NCBI RefSeq assembly: GCF_000829695.1 | Contig: NZ_BBNN01000018.1 | Span: forward strand, 62,001 to 126,000 | DNA length: 64,000 bases | Origin: Streptomyces sp. NBRC 110035 | GTDB lineage: Bacteria; Actinomycetota; Actinomycetes; Streptomycetales; Streptomycetaceae | Direction: 5' to 3' | Part shown: piece by piece, positions 10,810 to 18,763 of the stretch | How the letters are laid out: every line of letters starts with the position of its first letter | How positions within the stretch are numbered: the stretch's first letter is position 1 | Notes under the pieces: generated by a model | The model's input: the letters and a program-made list of their open reading frames with translations, nothing else | Databases searched by the model: none | What the model was told of the DNA's origin: nothing | Made by a program: the position numbers and the translations under genes

Positions 10810-10874
10810 GGGGAGCGGGCCCCGCCCAGGGGACCCCGTGCGCGGGGTCGGACACAGGCATGGGGGTGTGACGG

Positions 10875-12224
10875 ATGGTGGAGACCGCGGGCGGAGGGCC
10901 GGAGGACGGCACCGCCGAGGTGTTCGACCGTCCGCTGCCCGAGGGCGTGCGCCGCCGGGTGGTCCGGATCGTCTCCGACGGCTTCGGTCGACTGACCGTC
11001 TCCGAGCTGCCCGCCCAGCTCAGGCAGTACGTCCGGTTCACCCCGAGCCGCCGCGCCAAGTTCGCCGGCAACGCGATGGCGGCCGCCCTGGAGACCGACC
11101 CGCTGTTCCGCCGGCGCATCGGGGAGCAGCTGAGAGAGGCCCAGCCGGAACTGGCCGGCGTCCTCGAATCAGGCTCCCCGCCCCCGGCCGCGGACCCGCT
11201 GGACGTGGCGGCCGCGGCCTACGTCATGCGGCCGCCCGGCTGGGCGAAACTGGTGACCGCCGCCGGCGAGGAGGCCCAGCGTGCCGACGCCGAGCGCGCC
11301 GACGACGAGACCCGCGCCGAGCTGGAGCGGCTGCGCGGCGAACTCGCCCGCGCCCGCGAGCACACCAGGGCCGAGACCGAGCGGCTGCGCACCGACCTGG
11401 AAGCGGCCAGGAAGGAAGCGGACTCCCTGCACCGCAAGCTGCGGTCCGCGCTCAGCGACGTCAAGCGCGGTGCGGCGGCACTGCGCAAACTGCAGGGCGA
11501 GATGGACGCCGTCCGCGCCGACGGGCAGGTCCAGCTGTCCGCCGCCGAGAGCGAGTCCCGGCGGCTCAAGGCGCGCCTCGGCGAGTCCGAGGCCGCCCTC
11601 GAGGCCGCCCGCCGGGCCGCCCGTGAGGGCCGCAGCGTCGAGGACATGCGGGTGCGGCTGCTCCTGGACACCGTGCTGGACGCCGCCCAGGGGCTCCGCC
11701 GCGAGCTCGCGCTGCCCCCGGTGTCCGTCCGGCCCGCCGAGACCGTGGACGCCGTCGAGCCCGGCAGCATGACGCCCAAGGACATCGCCGCCCGCGCGCT
11801 GTCCGAGGACGACCCGGCCGTCCTCGACCAGCTGCTGGCGCTGCCGCAGGCGCATCTCGTCGTCGACGGCTACAACGTCACCAAGACCGGCTATCCCCAG
11901 ATGCCCCTGGAGAAGCAGCGCCTGCGGCTCCTGGGCCAGCTCGCCCAGCTCGCCGCGCAGACCGGTGCCGAGGTCACCTGCGTCTTCGACGGGGCCGAAC
12001 TGGCCGCCCCCGTCCTACTCGCGCCGCCGCGCGGGGTGCGCGTGCTGTTCTCCAAGCCGGGGGTCACCGCCGACGAGCTGATCCGCCAGCTGGTCCGCGC
12101 CGAGCCGCCGGGGCGGCCCGTCATCGTCGTCTCCACCGACCGCGAGGTCGCCGACGGAGTGGCCAGGGCGGGCGCCCGCCCGGTCGCGTCCGCGGTCCTG
12201 CTGAGGCGCTTCTCCCGGGCGTAG
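10875..12224 (+). CDS. NYN-domain RNA-binding protein/putative ribonuclease
   Basis: A 449-residue protein in three parts: an N-terminal region (1-125) with the conserved RFTPSRRAKFAGN; a long Glu/Arg/Ala-rich coiled coil (about 135-255); and a C-terminal NYN/YacP-type domain starting at LVVDGYNVTKTG (from about residue 326) with acidic residues in VTCVFDGAE and VVSTDREVADG. The fold is PIN-like and related proteins (YacP/Rae1) are ribonucleases or RNA-binding. The acidic metal-site residues are present, so nuclease activity is plausible but inferred. Confidence 0.85.
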   Translation: MVETAGGGPEDGTAEVFDRPLPEGVRRRVVRIVSDGFGRLTVSELPAQLRQYVRFTPSRRAKFAGNAMAAALETDPLFRRRIGEQLREAQPELAGVLESGSPPPAADPLDVAAAAYVMRPPGWAKLVTAAGEEAQRADAERADDETRAELERLRGELARAREHTRAETERLRTDLEAARKEADSLHRKLRSALSDVKRGAAALRKLQGEMDAVRADGQVQLSAAESESRRLKARLGESEAALEAARRAAREGRSVEDMRVRLLLDTVLDAAQGLRRELALPPVSVRPAETVDAVEPGSMTPKDIAARALSEDDPAVLDQLLALPQAHLVVDGYNVTKTGYPQMPLEKQRLRLLGQLAQLAAQTGAEVTCVFDGAELAAPVLLAPPRGVRVLFSKPGVTADELIRQLVRAEPPGRPVIVVSTDREVADGVARAGARPVASAVLLRRFSRA

Positions 12225-12392
12225 GCCGCAAAGCGCGGTACGCCCCATCGGGAACGTATACCCCAACCGCAACGTACCTGTCGATTGCCCGGATTGGCGC
12301 GATAACGGCGCAACGCAGCGTCAGTGCGGCATCACCGCAGGTGAGTTGATGGCAAAGAAACCCGATGTGGCCGAGAATTCACGTCCGGGGAT

Positions 12393-12422
12393 TTGAAGTG
12401 ATCACAAGAGAATCACTAGGGT
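12393..12422 (+). promoter_or_regulatory. promoter of the first NlpC/P60 gene
   Basis: TTGAAG (12393-12398), an 18-base spacer and TAGGGT (12417-12422) form a plausible HrdB-type promoter, leaving a leader of about 100 bases. The rest of the 306-base gap from 12225 is unusually A+T-rich for this genome but shows no recognisable RNA element. Confidence 0.5.
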
Positions 12423-12530
12423 CAGTCCTCGAACCTCCGCTCGGTTGATCGTTCACATGGGGTGGCGACGGCGGAGGCCCCGCCCACCGGCGTGTCGGTA
12501 GGCGGCTGGAGGAAGAAGGAGCTCGCCTCC

Positions 12531-13598
12531 GTGGCGTCCCACCGTCGTCCCAAGCAGCCGAACCGGGCACGTGTCACTGTGCTCACCACCGCTGCCGCAG
12601 CTGCCGTCGTCCTGAGCTCGCAGGCCGCCAACGCGGCCCCCAGCGAGAAGCCGAGCAAGGACGAGGTGAAGGCCAAGGTCGACAAGCTCTACGAGCAGGC
12701 TGAGCAGGCCACCGAGAAGTACAACGGCGCCAAGGAGAAGCAGGAGAAGCTCCAGAAGGAGATCTCCACGATCCAGGACAACGTCGCCAAGGGCCAGCAG
12801 GAGCTCAACGAGCTGCGTGACGGGCTCGGTTCGATGGCCAGCGCCCAGTACCGCAGCGGCGGCATGGACCCCTCGATCCAGCTCTTCCTCTCCGCCGACC
12901 CGGACGACTACCTCGACAAGGCGTCCGCCCTCGACCAGTTGAGCACCCAGCAGGTCGACGCGCTGAAGGAGATCCAGGAGAAGCAGCGCGAGCTCGCCCA
13001 GCAGCGCTCCGAAGCCTCCGGGAAGCTCGAGGACCTCGCCTCCACCCGCACCGAACTGGGCAAGAAGAAGACCGAGGTCCAGAGCAAGCTCGGCGCCGCG
13101 CAGAAGCTGCTCAACACCCTCACCGCCGAGGAGAAGGCGCAGCTCGCCGAGGAGGAGGAGCGCGCCACCCGCGCCAGCGAGCGGGAGGTCCTCAAGGCCA
13201 CCAGCACCGACACCGGCAGCTCCGCCCCGGTCGGCAGCGGATCCGGCCGCGCCGGCGCCGCCTTCGCCGCCGCCCAGAGCAAGCTCGGCTCCCCGTACGT
13301 CTACGGCGCCACCGGCCCGTCCTCCTACGACTGCTCGGGTCTGACCTCCTGGGCCTACGCCCAGGCCGGCGTCGCCATCCCGCGCACCTCCGAGGCGCAG
13401 ACCGGCGCGGGCACCAAGATCTACTCGGAGAGCCAGCTCCAGGTCGGCGACCTGGTCTTCTTCTTCAACGACCTGCACCACGTGGGTCTCTACGCGGGCA
13501 ACGGCCAGATCATCCACGCTCCGCGCAGCGGCACCGTCGTCCGCTACGAGTCGATGAACACCATCGGCGGCCCGTTCATGTTCGGCGTCCGCGTCTGA
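12531..13598 (+). CDS. secreted NlpC/P60 peptidoglycan endopeptidase (copy 1)
   Basis: Exported cell-wall hydrolase that should cut stem peptides. The 355-residue product has a Sec signal ending at QAANA-AP (about residue 39), a long coiled coil (about 45-215) of the kind that controls RipA-type hydrolases, and a C-terminal NlpC/P60 domain. The catalytic Cys268 lies in YDCSGLTSW and the His317 in HHVGLYAG. GTG 12531 is chosen for its AAGGAG site nine bases upstream and because copy 2 begins with the equivalent (V/M)-x-SHRR sequence. A second paralogue follows directly, separated by two terminator hairpins. Confidence 0.93.
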   Translation: MASHRRPKQPNRARVTVLTTAAAAAVVLSSQAANAAPSEKPSKDEVKAKVDKLYEQAEQATEKYNGAKEKQEKLQKEISTIQDNVAKGQQELNELRDGLGSMASAQYRSGGMDPSIQLFLSADPDDYLDKASALDQLSTQQVDALKEIQEKQRELAQQRSEASGKLEDLASTRTELGKKKTEVQSKLGAAQKLLNTLTAEEKAQLAEEEERATRASEREVLKATSTDTGSSAPVGSGSGRAGAAFAAAQSKLGSPYVYGATGPSSYDCSGLTSWAYAQAGVAIPRTSEAQTGAGTKIYSESQLQVGDLVFFFNDLHHVGLYAGNGQIIHAPRSGTVVRYESMNTIGGPFMFGVRV

Positions 13599-13599
13599 C

Positions 13600-13640
13600 G
13601 CGGTGCCGCGTGCCCCCGTTCGGGGGAATCGCGGCACCGC
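13600..13640 (+). terminator. terminator after NlpC/P60 copy 1
   Basis: An 11-base-pair outer stem (13600-13610 with 13630-13640) and an inner CCCCCG/CGGGGG stem (13613-13618, 13621-13626) make one long hairpin starting two bases beyond the stop codon. Confidence 0.75.
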
Positions 13641-13651
13641 CGACCGGCCCC

Positions 13652-13687
13652 ACGCCCCGCCTGCGACCTGCGTCGGAGGCGGGGCGT
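13652..13687 (+). terminator. second hairpin between the NlpC/P60 genes
   Basis: Eleven-base-pair perfect arms (13652-13662, 13677-13687) with a 14-base loop. Together with the previous hairpin it forms a tandem terminator, so the two paralogues are probably separate transcripts. Confidence 0.6.
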
Positions 13688-13784
13688 CACCGTGCGTGGC
13701 CGCCGAGGGCGTTGGTCGCCCGCCCGTCCCACGGCTACTGTCTCCCGCGTTTCTTGTCCGCCAGCGGAAGGAGCGCGGTTCCCC

Positions 13785-14798
13785 GTGGGGTCCCATCGCC
13801 GCCTTGAACCGTCCCCCGGCCCCGGCCGGGGCACCACCGTCACCGTCGGTCTCCTGTCCGCGGCGGCAGCCGCCCTCGGAGCCGTACCGGCCACGGCCGC
13901 CCCGCACGAAGACCCGAGGGCCGCGGTGGACCGCCTCTACGAGGAGGCAGAGCGGGCGACCGAGGCGTACAACAAGGCCGACGAGCGCGCGGACACCCTG
14001 CGGGGTCAGGTCAACGCGGTCCGGGACGAGATCGCCCGGCAGCAGGAGCGCGTCAACACCATGCGGGAGTCGCTCGGTTCGCTGGCCGGCGCCCAGTACC
14101 GCTCCGGCGGGCTCGACCCGTCCCTCGCGCTGCTGTTCTCCGACGACCCCGAGGACTACCTCGAGCGGGCCTCGGTGCTCGACCGTCTCACCGCCCGCCA
14201 GGCCGGTGAGCTGAGGGCACTCCGGGAGGCGGTGCGCTCCCTGGACCAGGACCGCGCGGAGGCTTCCCGCAAGCTCGGCGAGCTGGACCGCAGCCGCAAG
14301 GCGGTCGCCGCCCACAAGAAGACCGTCGAACGCAAACTCGCCCAGGCCCGGCGGCTGCTCGACACCCTCCCCGACGACGAACGCGCCGCGCACGGGCGGA
14401 GCGCCCGCTCCGGCCGCGGCGGCCCGCCCGTCCCGGACGGCGCCGCCGCCTCCGGCCGCGCGGCAGCCGCCGTCGCCGCCGCCCGCTCCGCTCTCGGCAA
14501 GCCCTACGTCTGGGGCGCCAACGGACCCTCCGGCTTCGACTGCTCCGGCCTGATGCAGTGGTCGTACGCGCAGGCGGGGATCGCCCTCCCGCGCACCTCG
14601 CAGGCCCAGCGCCACGCCGGCACACAGGTCCCGCTCGACCAGGCCCGGCCCGGCGACCTGGTCGTCTACCGGCCCGACGGCAGCCACGTCGGCATGTACA
14701 CGGGCAACGGCCAAGTGATCCACGCCCCCTACCCCGGCGCCCCCGTGCGCTACGACCCGGTCGGCATGATGCCCGTCTCGTCGGTCACGCGGGTCTGA
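13785..14798 (+). CDS. secreted NlpC/P60 peptidoglycan endopeptidase (copy 2)
   Basis: Paralogue of the preceding gene: 337 residues with a signal peptide ending near VPATA-AP, a coiled coil sharing the (A/S)AQYRSGG(L/M)DPS block, and a C-terminal NlpC/P60 domain with Cys253 in FDCSGLMQW and His301 in SHVGMYTG. The active-site set is complete. GTG 13785 follows a GGAAGGAG site and gives the same N-terminal SHRR as copy 1. Divergence in the coiled coil and the missing acidic linker (copy 1 has EEEERATRASERE) suggest separate specificity or regulation after an old duplication. Confidence 0.92.
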   Translation: MGSHRRLEPSPGPGRGTTVTVGLLSAAAAALGAVPATAAPHEDPRAAVDRLYEEAERATEAYNKADERADTLRGQVNAVRDEIARQQERVNTMRESLGSLAGAQYRSGGLDPSLALLFSDDPEDYLERASVLDRLTARQAGELRALREAVRSLDQDRAEASRKLGELDRSRKAVAAHKKTVERKLAQARRLLDTLPDDERAAHGRSARSGRGGPPVPDGAAASGRAAAAVAAARSALGKPYVWGANGPSGFDCSGLMQWSYAQAGIALPRTSQAQRHAGTQVPLDQARPGDLVVYRPDGSHVGMYTGNGQVIHAPYPGAPVRYDPVGMMPVSSVTRV

Positions 14799-14862
14799 AG
14801 CGGGACGGGCGGGGGCCGGGGCGGGCTGCCCCGGGCGGCCCGGCGGCCGTACCCTCACAAGG

Positions 14863-16065
14863 GTGGCTGGTCGAAGGCGGGTGCCCGGGGTGCCGGTGGC
14901 GGCGCAGTGTCTGCTGCTCGTCTCCCTGCTCGTCGCCCTGGTCGCGTGCGGCCGGGGGCCGACCGCCGACGGCGTCCGCGCCGAGGTGCAGGCGCTGCTC
15001 GACCGGCGGGCCGACGCCGTCCTCGGCCGTGACGCCGCCGCCTACGCCCGTACCGGCACCCGGGCCGGGTACGACAGCCTGAGCGAGGTGCCCCTGGCCG
15101 ACTGGAGCTACCGGGTCACCGACGTGCACCGCACCGGCGCCACCGCCACCGCCACCGCCGACCTCGGGTACCGCGTCGAAGGCTACGACCGGGCCCCCGT
15201 CACCACCGCCCGCACCCTCCGACTGAGCCGGGACGAGGACGGCCGGTGGTCCGTCGACTCCGACCGGCCCGCCGGGAAGTCCGGCCGCCAGCTGTGGGAC
15301 CAGGGCGCGGTGCGCGCCGTGCACGGCGAACGGAGCCTGGTACTCGGTGTCGGCCGGCCCGACGCCGAGCTGCGCGACCACGCCGCACTGGCCGACCACG
15401 CGGTGCCCGCCGTGTCGGACGCGTGGGGAACCGACTGGCCGCGGCGCGTCGTCGTCCTGGTCCCGGGGTCCCTGGAGGACATGGCGGGACTGCTGGGCTC
15501 GCCCGCCTCCTCCTACCGGGGGATCGCGGCCGTGACCACCGGCGAGACCGGCAGCGACGCGCAGGCGCCCGCGGACCGCGTCATCGTCAACCCGGACGCC
15601 TTCGGGATGCTGGGTGACCCGGGCCGGCAGGTCGTCGTCACCCACGAGACCACCCATGTCGCCACCCGCGCCCACACCACCGCCGCGACCCCGCTGTGGC
15701 TCTCGGAGGGCTTCGCCGACTGGGTCGGCCACCGGGGCGGCGACCGCCTCCCGGCCGAGGCGGCGCCGGAACTCGCCCGCGCGGTGAGCCGCGGCGAGGT
15801 GCCCGCCGGACTGCCGGCCGACGACGACTTCGGCTTCACCGACGACGCCGACGGCCTCGCCCGCGCCTACGAGAGCGGCTGGATGGCCTGCCGCCTCGTC
15901 GCCGAGCGCTGGGGCGAGGAACGCCTCGGCGCGTTCTACCGGGCGGTGGGCGCGCACGGGCAGCGGGACGGCGCGGTCCAGGACGCGACGCGGCGCGTCC
16001 TCGGCACCACGCCGGAGGAGTTCACCGCGCAGTGGCAGGAGTACCTGCGCGAGCAGTTCGACTGA
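14863..16065 (+). CDS. lipoprotein with gluzincin-like metalloprotease motif
   Basis: A 400-residue predicted lipoprotein (lipobox LVAC, Cys29) facing the cell wall. The first half has a SnoaL/NTF2-like appearance (RRADAVLGRDAAAY...). The second half carries HETTH at 261-265 and WLSEGFADWVGHR about 20 residues later, the HExxH plus downstream Glu arrangement of gluzincin zinc peptidases. Whether it is active is not known. GTG 14863 lies seven bases after a TACCCT -10 box, implying a leaderless message. It converges with the following glycosyltransferase gene across 16 bases. Confidence 0.82.
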   Translation: MAGRRRVPGVPVAAQCLLLVSLLVALVACGRGPTADGVRAEVQALLDRRADAVLGRDAAAYARTGTRAGYDSLSEVPLADWSYRVTDVHRTGATATATADLGYRVEGYDRAPVTTARTLRLSRDEDGRWSVDSDRPAGKSGRQLWDQGAVRAVHGERSLVLGVGRPDAELRDHAALADHAVPAVSDAWGTDWPRRVVVLVPGSLEDMAGLLGSPASSYRGIAAVTTGETGSDAQAPADRVIVNPDAFGMLGDPGRQVVVTHETTHVATRAHTTAATPLWLSEGFADWVGHRGGDRLPAEAAPELARAVSRGEVPAGLPADDDFGFTDDADGLARAYESGWMACRLVAERWGEERLGAFYRAVGAHGQRDGAVQDATRRVLGTTPEEFTAQWQEYLREQFD

Positions 16066-16081
16066 GGCGCGGGGACCGGGG

Positions 16082-17353
16082 TCAGGGAGAGACCGGGTTC
16101 TTCGCGGTGCGGGTCGCCGCCGTGGTGGAGGCCGGGGCGGCCGGGAGGCCATGGGTGACCGTCGAGCGCCACAGGGTGCGGGCGGCGAGGAACGTGGCCG
16201 CCACCAGCAGGCCGTTGCGCACGAACAGCAGGGTGACGCCGAGCGCGTCACTGGCCACGACGTGCGCGAACCACAACGGGAACTCGAGCATCGTCACGAA
16301 CGACGCGACCAGCACCAGGGCCACCGGCGGCCGCATCCGGCTCCCGCGACGGCACAGGCAGACCGCGGCGAGCCCGACCAGCCACACCATGTACTGCGGG
16401 CTGATCACCCGGCTGGTGGTGGTGAACATCAGCACCGCCACGAACGCGGCGTCGACGAAGGTGTGCGCCTCGAAACGCCGGGCCAGCAGCCGCCACAGCA
16501 GCAGCCAGGCCAGTGCCGCCCCGCTCAGGAACATCGCGCCCGCGCTGACCCACTCCACGTACGGGCCGAGGAACTCCACCGAGCCGTAGTTCAGCAGCAC
16601 CTCACCGTCCCAGCCGTGGTGCCGGGCGACGTGGAAGACCAGCGCGCCCAGCGACTCCACCTCCGTGCCCCGGTCGCGCTGGAACCCCAGGAACGCGAAC
16701 GCGCCCGGCATCAGCACCGCGAACACGGCCGCCGTGCCGGCCCCGGTCACCACGGCCGTCACCCACGCGGAACGCCGGCGCACACCGAGCAGCAGCATCG
16801 CCGGCCACACCTTCAGCAGCGCGCCGAACGCCGCCAGCGCCCCCAGCAGCCGGGGACGCCGCGTCCCGGCCAGCAGCGTGGCCACCGCCACCGCGGTCAC
16901 CATCATGTCGTAGCGGGCGTAGACCGTCGGCCCGAGCAGCGGCACACCCGCCACCCACACCCAGGCACCGAGCCGGGTTCGGCCCGGCCTTCCGCCCGCG
17001 TACAGCAGCAGGGCCAGGGTGGCCAGGTCGGCGAGGAACACCAGGACGAAGAACGCGGTCGCGTACTGCAGGAACGGCAGCAGACCGGGAGAGAGGACCG
17101 CCAGGGCCGCCGCGGGCGGGTACTGCCAGGTGACGTCGTCCAGCGGGAACGTTCCGGCGCGCAGGACGTCGTACCACTCCCGGTAGATCACGGACACGTC
17201 GCTGGTGACGTCCGGGCCGGGGAAGACGACCACCTTCAGGACGAACAGCAGCAGCAGCGCCCTCGTCAGTCCCCACACCAGCAGAGGCCGCAACAGGGCC
17301 TGCCGGCGTACCGGAGGCCGGGCCGGGGACCCGCGCCATCCTGTCGTGTCCAC
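16082..17353 (-). CDS. GT87-type membrane glycosyltransferase
   Basis: A 423-residue polytopic membrane protein with about ten helices and the loop signature of polyprenol-phosphate-mannose-dependent GT87 enzymes (DVSVIYREWYDVLRAG with an early Asp, then DVTWQYPP). In actinobacteria these add mannose to lipoglycans or cell-wall glycans on the outer membrane face. The GTG at 17353 precedes the first hydrophobic segment. It is divergent from a PimB-like mannosyltransferase, so both may serve phosphatidylinositol-mannoside-type glycolipids; the sugar and acceptor are inference. Confidence 0.82.
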   Translation of the reverse strand: MDTTGWRGSPARPPVRRQALLRPLLVWGLTRALLLLFVLKVVVFPGPDVTSDVSVIYREWYDVLRAGTFPLDDVTWQYPPAAALAVLSPGLLPFLQYATAFFVLVFLADLATLALLLYAGGRPGRTRLGAWVWVAGVPLLGPTVYARYDMMVTAVAVATLLAGTRRPRLLGALAAFGALLKVWPAMLLLGVRRRSAWVTAVVTGAGTAAVFAVLMPGAFAFLGFQRDRGTEVESLGALVFHVARHHGWDGEVLLNYGSVEFLGPYVEWVSAGAMFLSGAALAWLLLWRLLARRFEAHTFVDAAFVAVLMFTTTSRVISPQYMVWLVGLAAVCLCRRGSRMRPPVALVLVASFVTMLEFPLWFAHVVASDALGVTLLFVRNGLLVAATFLAARTLWRSTVTHGLPAAPASTTAATRTAKNPVSP

Positions 17354-17360
17354 GTAATCC

Positions 17361-17390
17361 CTGCCCGTCCCTGCCCGTCCCTGCGCGTCC
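17361..17390 (+). repeat. 10-base tandem repeat, three copies
   Basis: CTGCCCGTCC is present twice perfectly and once with one change, directly upstream of the GT87 start. It overlaps the expected promoter and ribosome-site region of that gene. Confidence 0.8.
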
Positions 17391-17495
17391 CTGTGAGGTC
17401 CTGAGGGGCCATGATGTCCCGCGCCCCTGTGAGAGTGCCACAGCGGCCCGCCGCGCCCGCGGACCGGGCGCACCGGTTCGGTAAGGTCTGCCCCG

Positions 17496-18665
17496 ATGCA
17501 CAAGACGTTGATCGTGACCAACGACTTCCCGCCCAGGCCGGGCGGTATCCAGGCGTTCCTGCACAACATGGCGCTGCGCCTGGATCCCGCACAGGTCGTC
17601 GTGTACGCCTCGACCTGGAAACGCTCCCGGGAGGGCGTCCGGGCGACGGCCGACTTCGACGCCGAGCAGCCCTTCGCCGTCGTACGCGCCCGTACGCCGT
17701 TGCTGCTGCCGACCCCGCAGGCGACCCGGCAGGCCGCCGGGCTGCTGCGTGAACACGGCTGCACCTCGGTCTGGTTCGGGGCGGCCGCGCCGCTCGGGCT
17801 GATGGCACCGGCGCTGCGCCGGGCGGGCGCCGAGCGGATCGTGGCCACCACCCACGGCCACGAGGCGGGCTGGGCACAGCTGCCCGCGGCCCGGCAACTG
17901 CTGCGCCGAATCGGGCAGTCCACGGACACGATCACCTACCTCGGCGAGTACACGCGTGCGCGGATCGCCGGCGCGCTCACGCCCGAGGCCGCCGCGCGGA
18001 TGGCGCAGCTGCCGCCCGGGGTCGACGAGAAGACCTTCCACCCCGGCTCCGGCGGCGACGAGGTCCGGGCCCGGCTCGGCCTGACGGACCGTCCGGTGGT
18101 CGTCTGCGTCTCCCGGCTGGTGCCGCGCAAGGGACAGGACACGCTGATCCGGGCGATGCCCGCGATCCTCGCCGCCGAGCCGGACGCCGTTCTGCTGATC
18201 GTCGGCGGCGGGCCCTACGGGAAGGACCTGCGCCGGCTCGCGCACGACACCGGGGTGGCCGGCTCCGTGCGCTTCACCGGCGCCGTGCCCTGGTCCGAAC
18301 TGCCCGCCCACTACGGCGCCGGCGACGTCTTCGCGATGCCGTGCAGGACCCGGCGCGGGGGACTGGACGTCGAAGGGCTCGGGATCGTCTACCTGGAGGC
18401 CTCCGCGACCGGCCTGCCCGTCGTTGCCGGCGACTCGGGCGGTGCCCCCGACGCGGTCCTCGACGGTGAGACCGGCTGGGTCGTCCGAGGCGACACCCCC
18501 GCCGAGTCCGCCGACCGCGTCATCGCCCTCCTCGCCGACCCCGGGCTCCGCCACCGCATGGGCGAACGGGGCCGGGCCTGGGTCGAGGAGAAATGGCGCT
18601 GGGACCTTCTGGCGGAAACCCTGAGAACCCTGCTCCGGCCCGGAACCGGCCCCTCCGGCGTCTGA
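17496..18665 (+). CDS. PimB-like GT4 glycosyltransferase
   Basis: Predicted cytoplasmic GDP-mannose-dependent mannosyltransferase adding mannose to phosphatidylinositol mannosides. The 389-residue GT-B protein opens with VTNDFPPRPGGIQAF, has the nucleotide-binding VCVSRLVPRKGQDTLIRA and the EX7E region beginning EGLGIVYLEASATGLPVVAG, with ETGWVV after it. Length and motifs match PimB'. ATG 17496 is eight bases after TAAGGT (17482-17487), suggesting a leaderless transcript. Neighbours include a GT87 enzyme and an acyl-CoA synthetase, as in the mycobacterial pimB region. Confidence 0.88.
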   Translation: MHKTLIVTNDFPPRPGGIQAFLHNMALRLDPAQVVVYASTWKRSREGVRATADFDAEQPFAVVRARTPLLLPTPQATRQAAGLLREHGCTSVWFGAAAPLGLMAPALRRAGAERIVATTHGHEAGWAQLPAARQLLRRIGQSTDTITYLGEYTRARIAGALTPEAAARMAQLPPGVDEKTFHPGSGGDEVRARLGLTDRPVVVCVSRLVPRKGQDTLIRAMPAILAAEPDAVLLIVGGGPYGKDLRRLAHDTGVAGSVRFTGAVPWSELPAHYGAGDVFAMPCRTRRGGLDVEGLGIVYLEASATGLPVVAGDSGGAPDAVLDGETGWVVRGDTPAESADRVIALLADPGLRHRMGERGRAWVEEKWRWDLLAETLRTLLRPGTGPSGV

Positions 18666-18763
18666 GGGGGCGGCGGAGCGGGGAGGACCAGGGGGAGGAG
18701 CAGGGGCCCGGGGGCAGAGCCCTCGGGGCTCGGCAGGGGAAGGGGCGGTGGGTGCGGAGAGCC

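Noticed and set aside
10875..12224. NYN protein considered as a structural-maintenance (SMC-like) protein because of its coiled coil
   Set aside because: There is no Walker motif; the C-terminal DGYN block places it in the NYN/YacP group.
12225..12530. Possible c-di-AMP (ydaO) riboswitch before the wall hydrolase
   Set aside because: Such switches precede some Streptomyces wall hydrolases, but the conserved ydaO blocks are not present here.
12453..14858. An 801-codon open frame on the minus strand over both NlpC/P60 genes
   Set aside because: It is the antisense of two well-supported hydrolase genes; long antisense frames are expected at this G+C content and its composition (Gly/Val/Leu repeats) is not protein-like.
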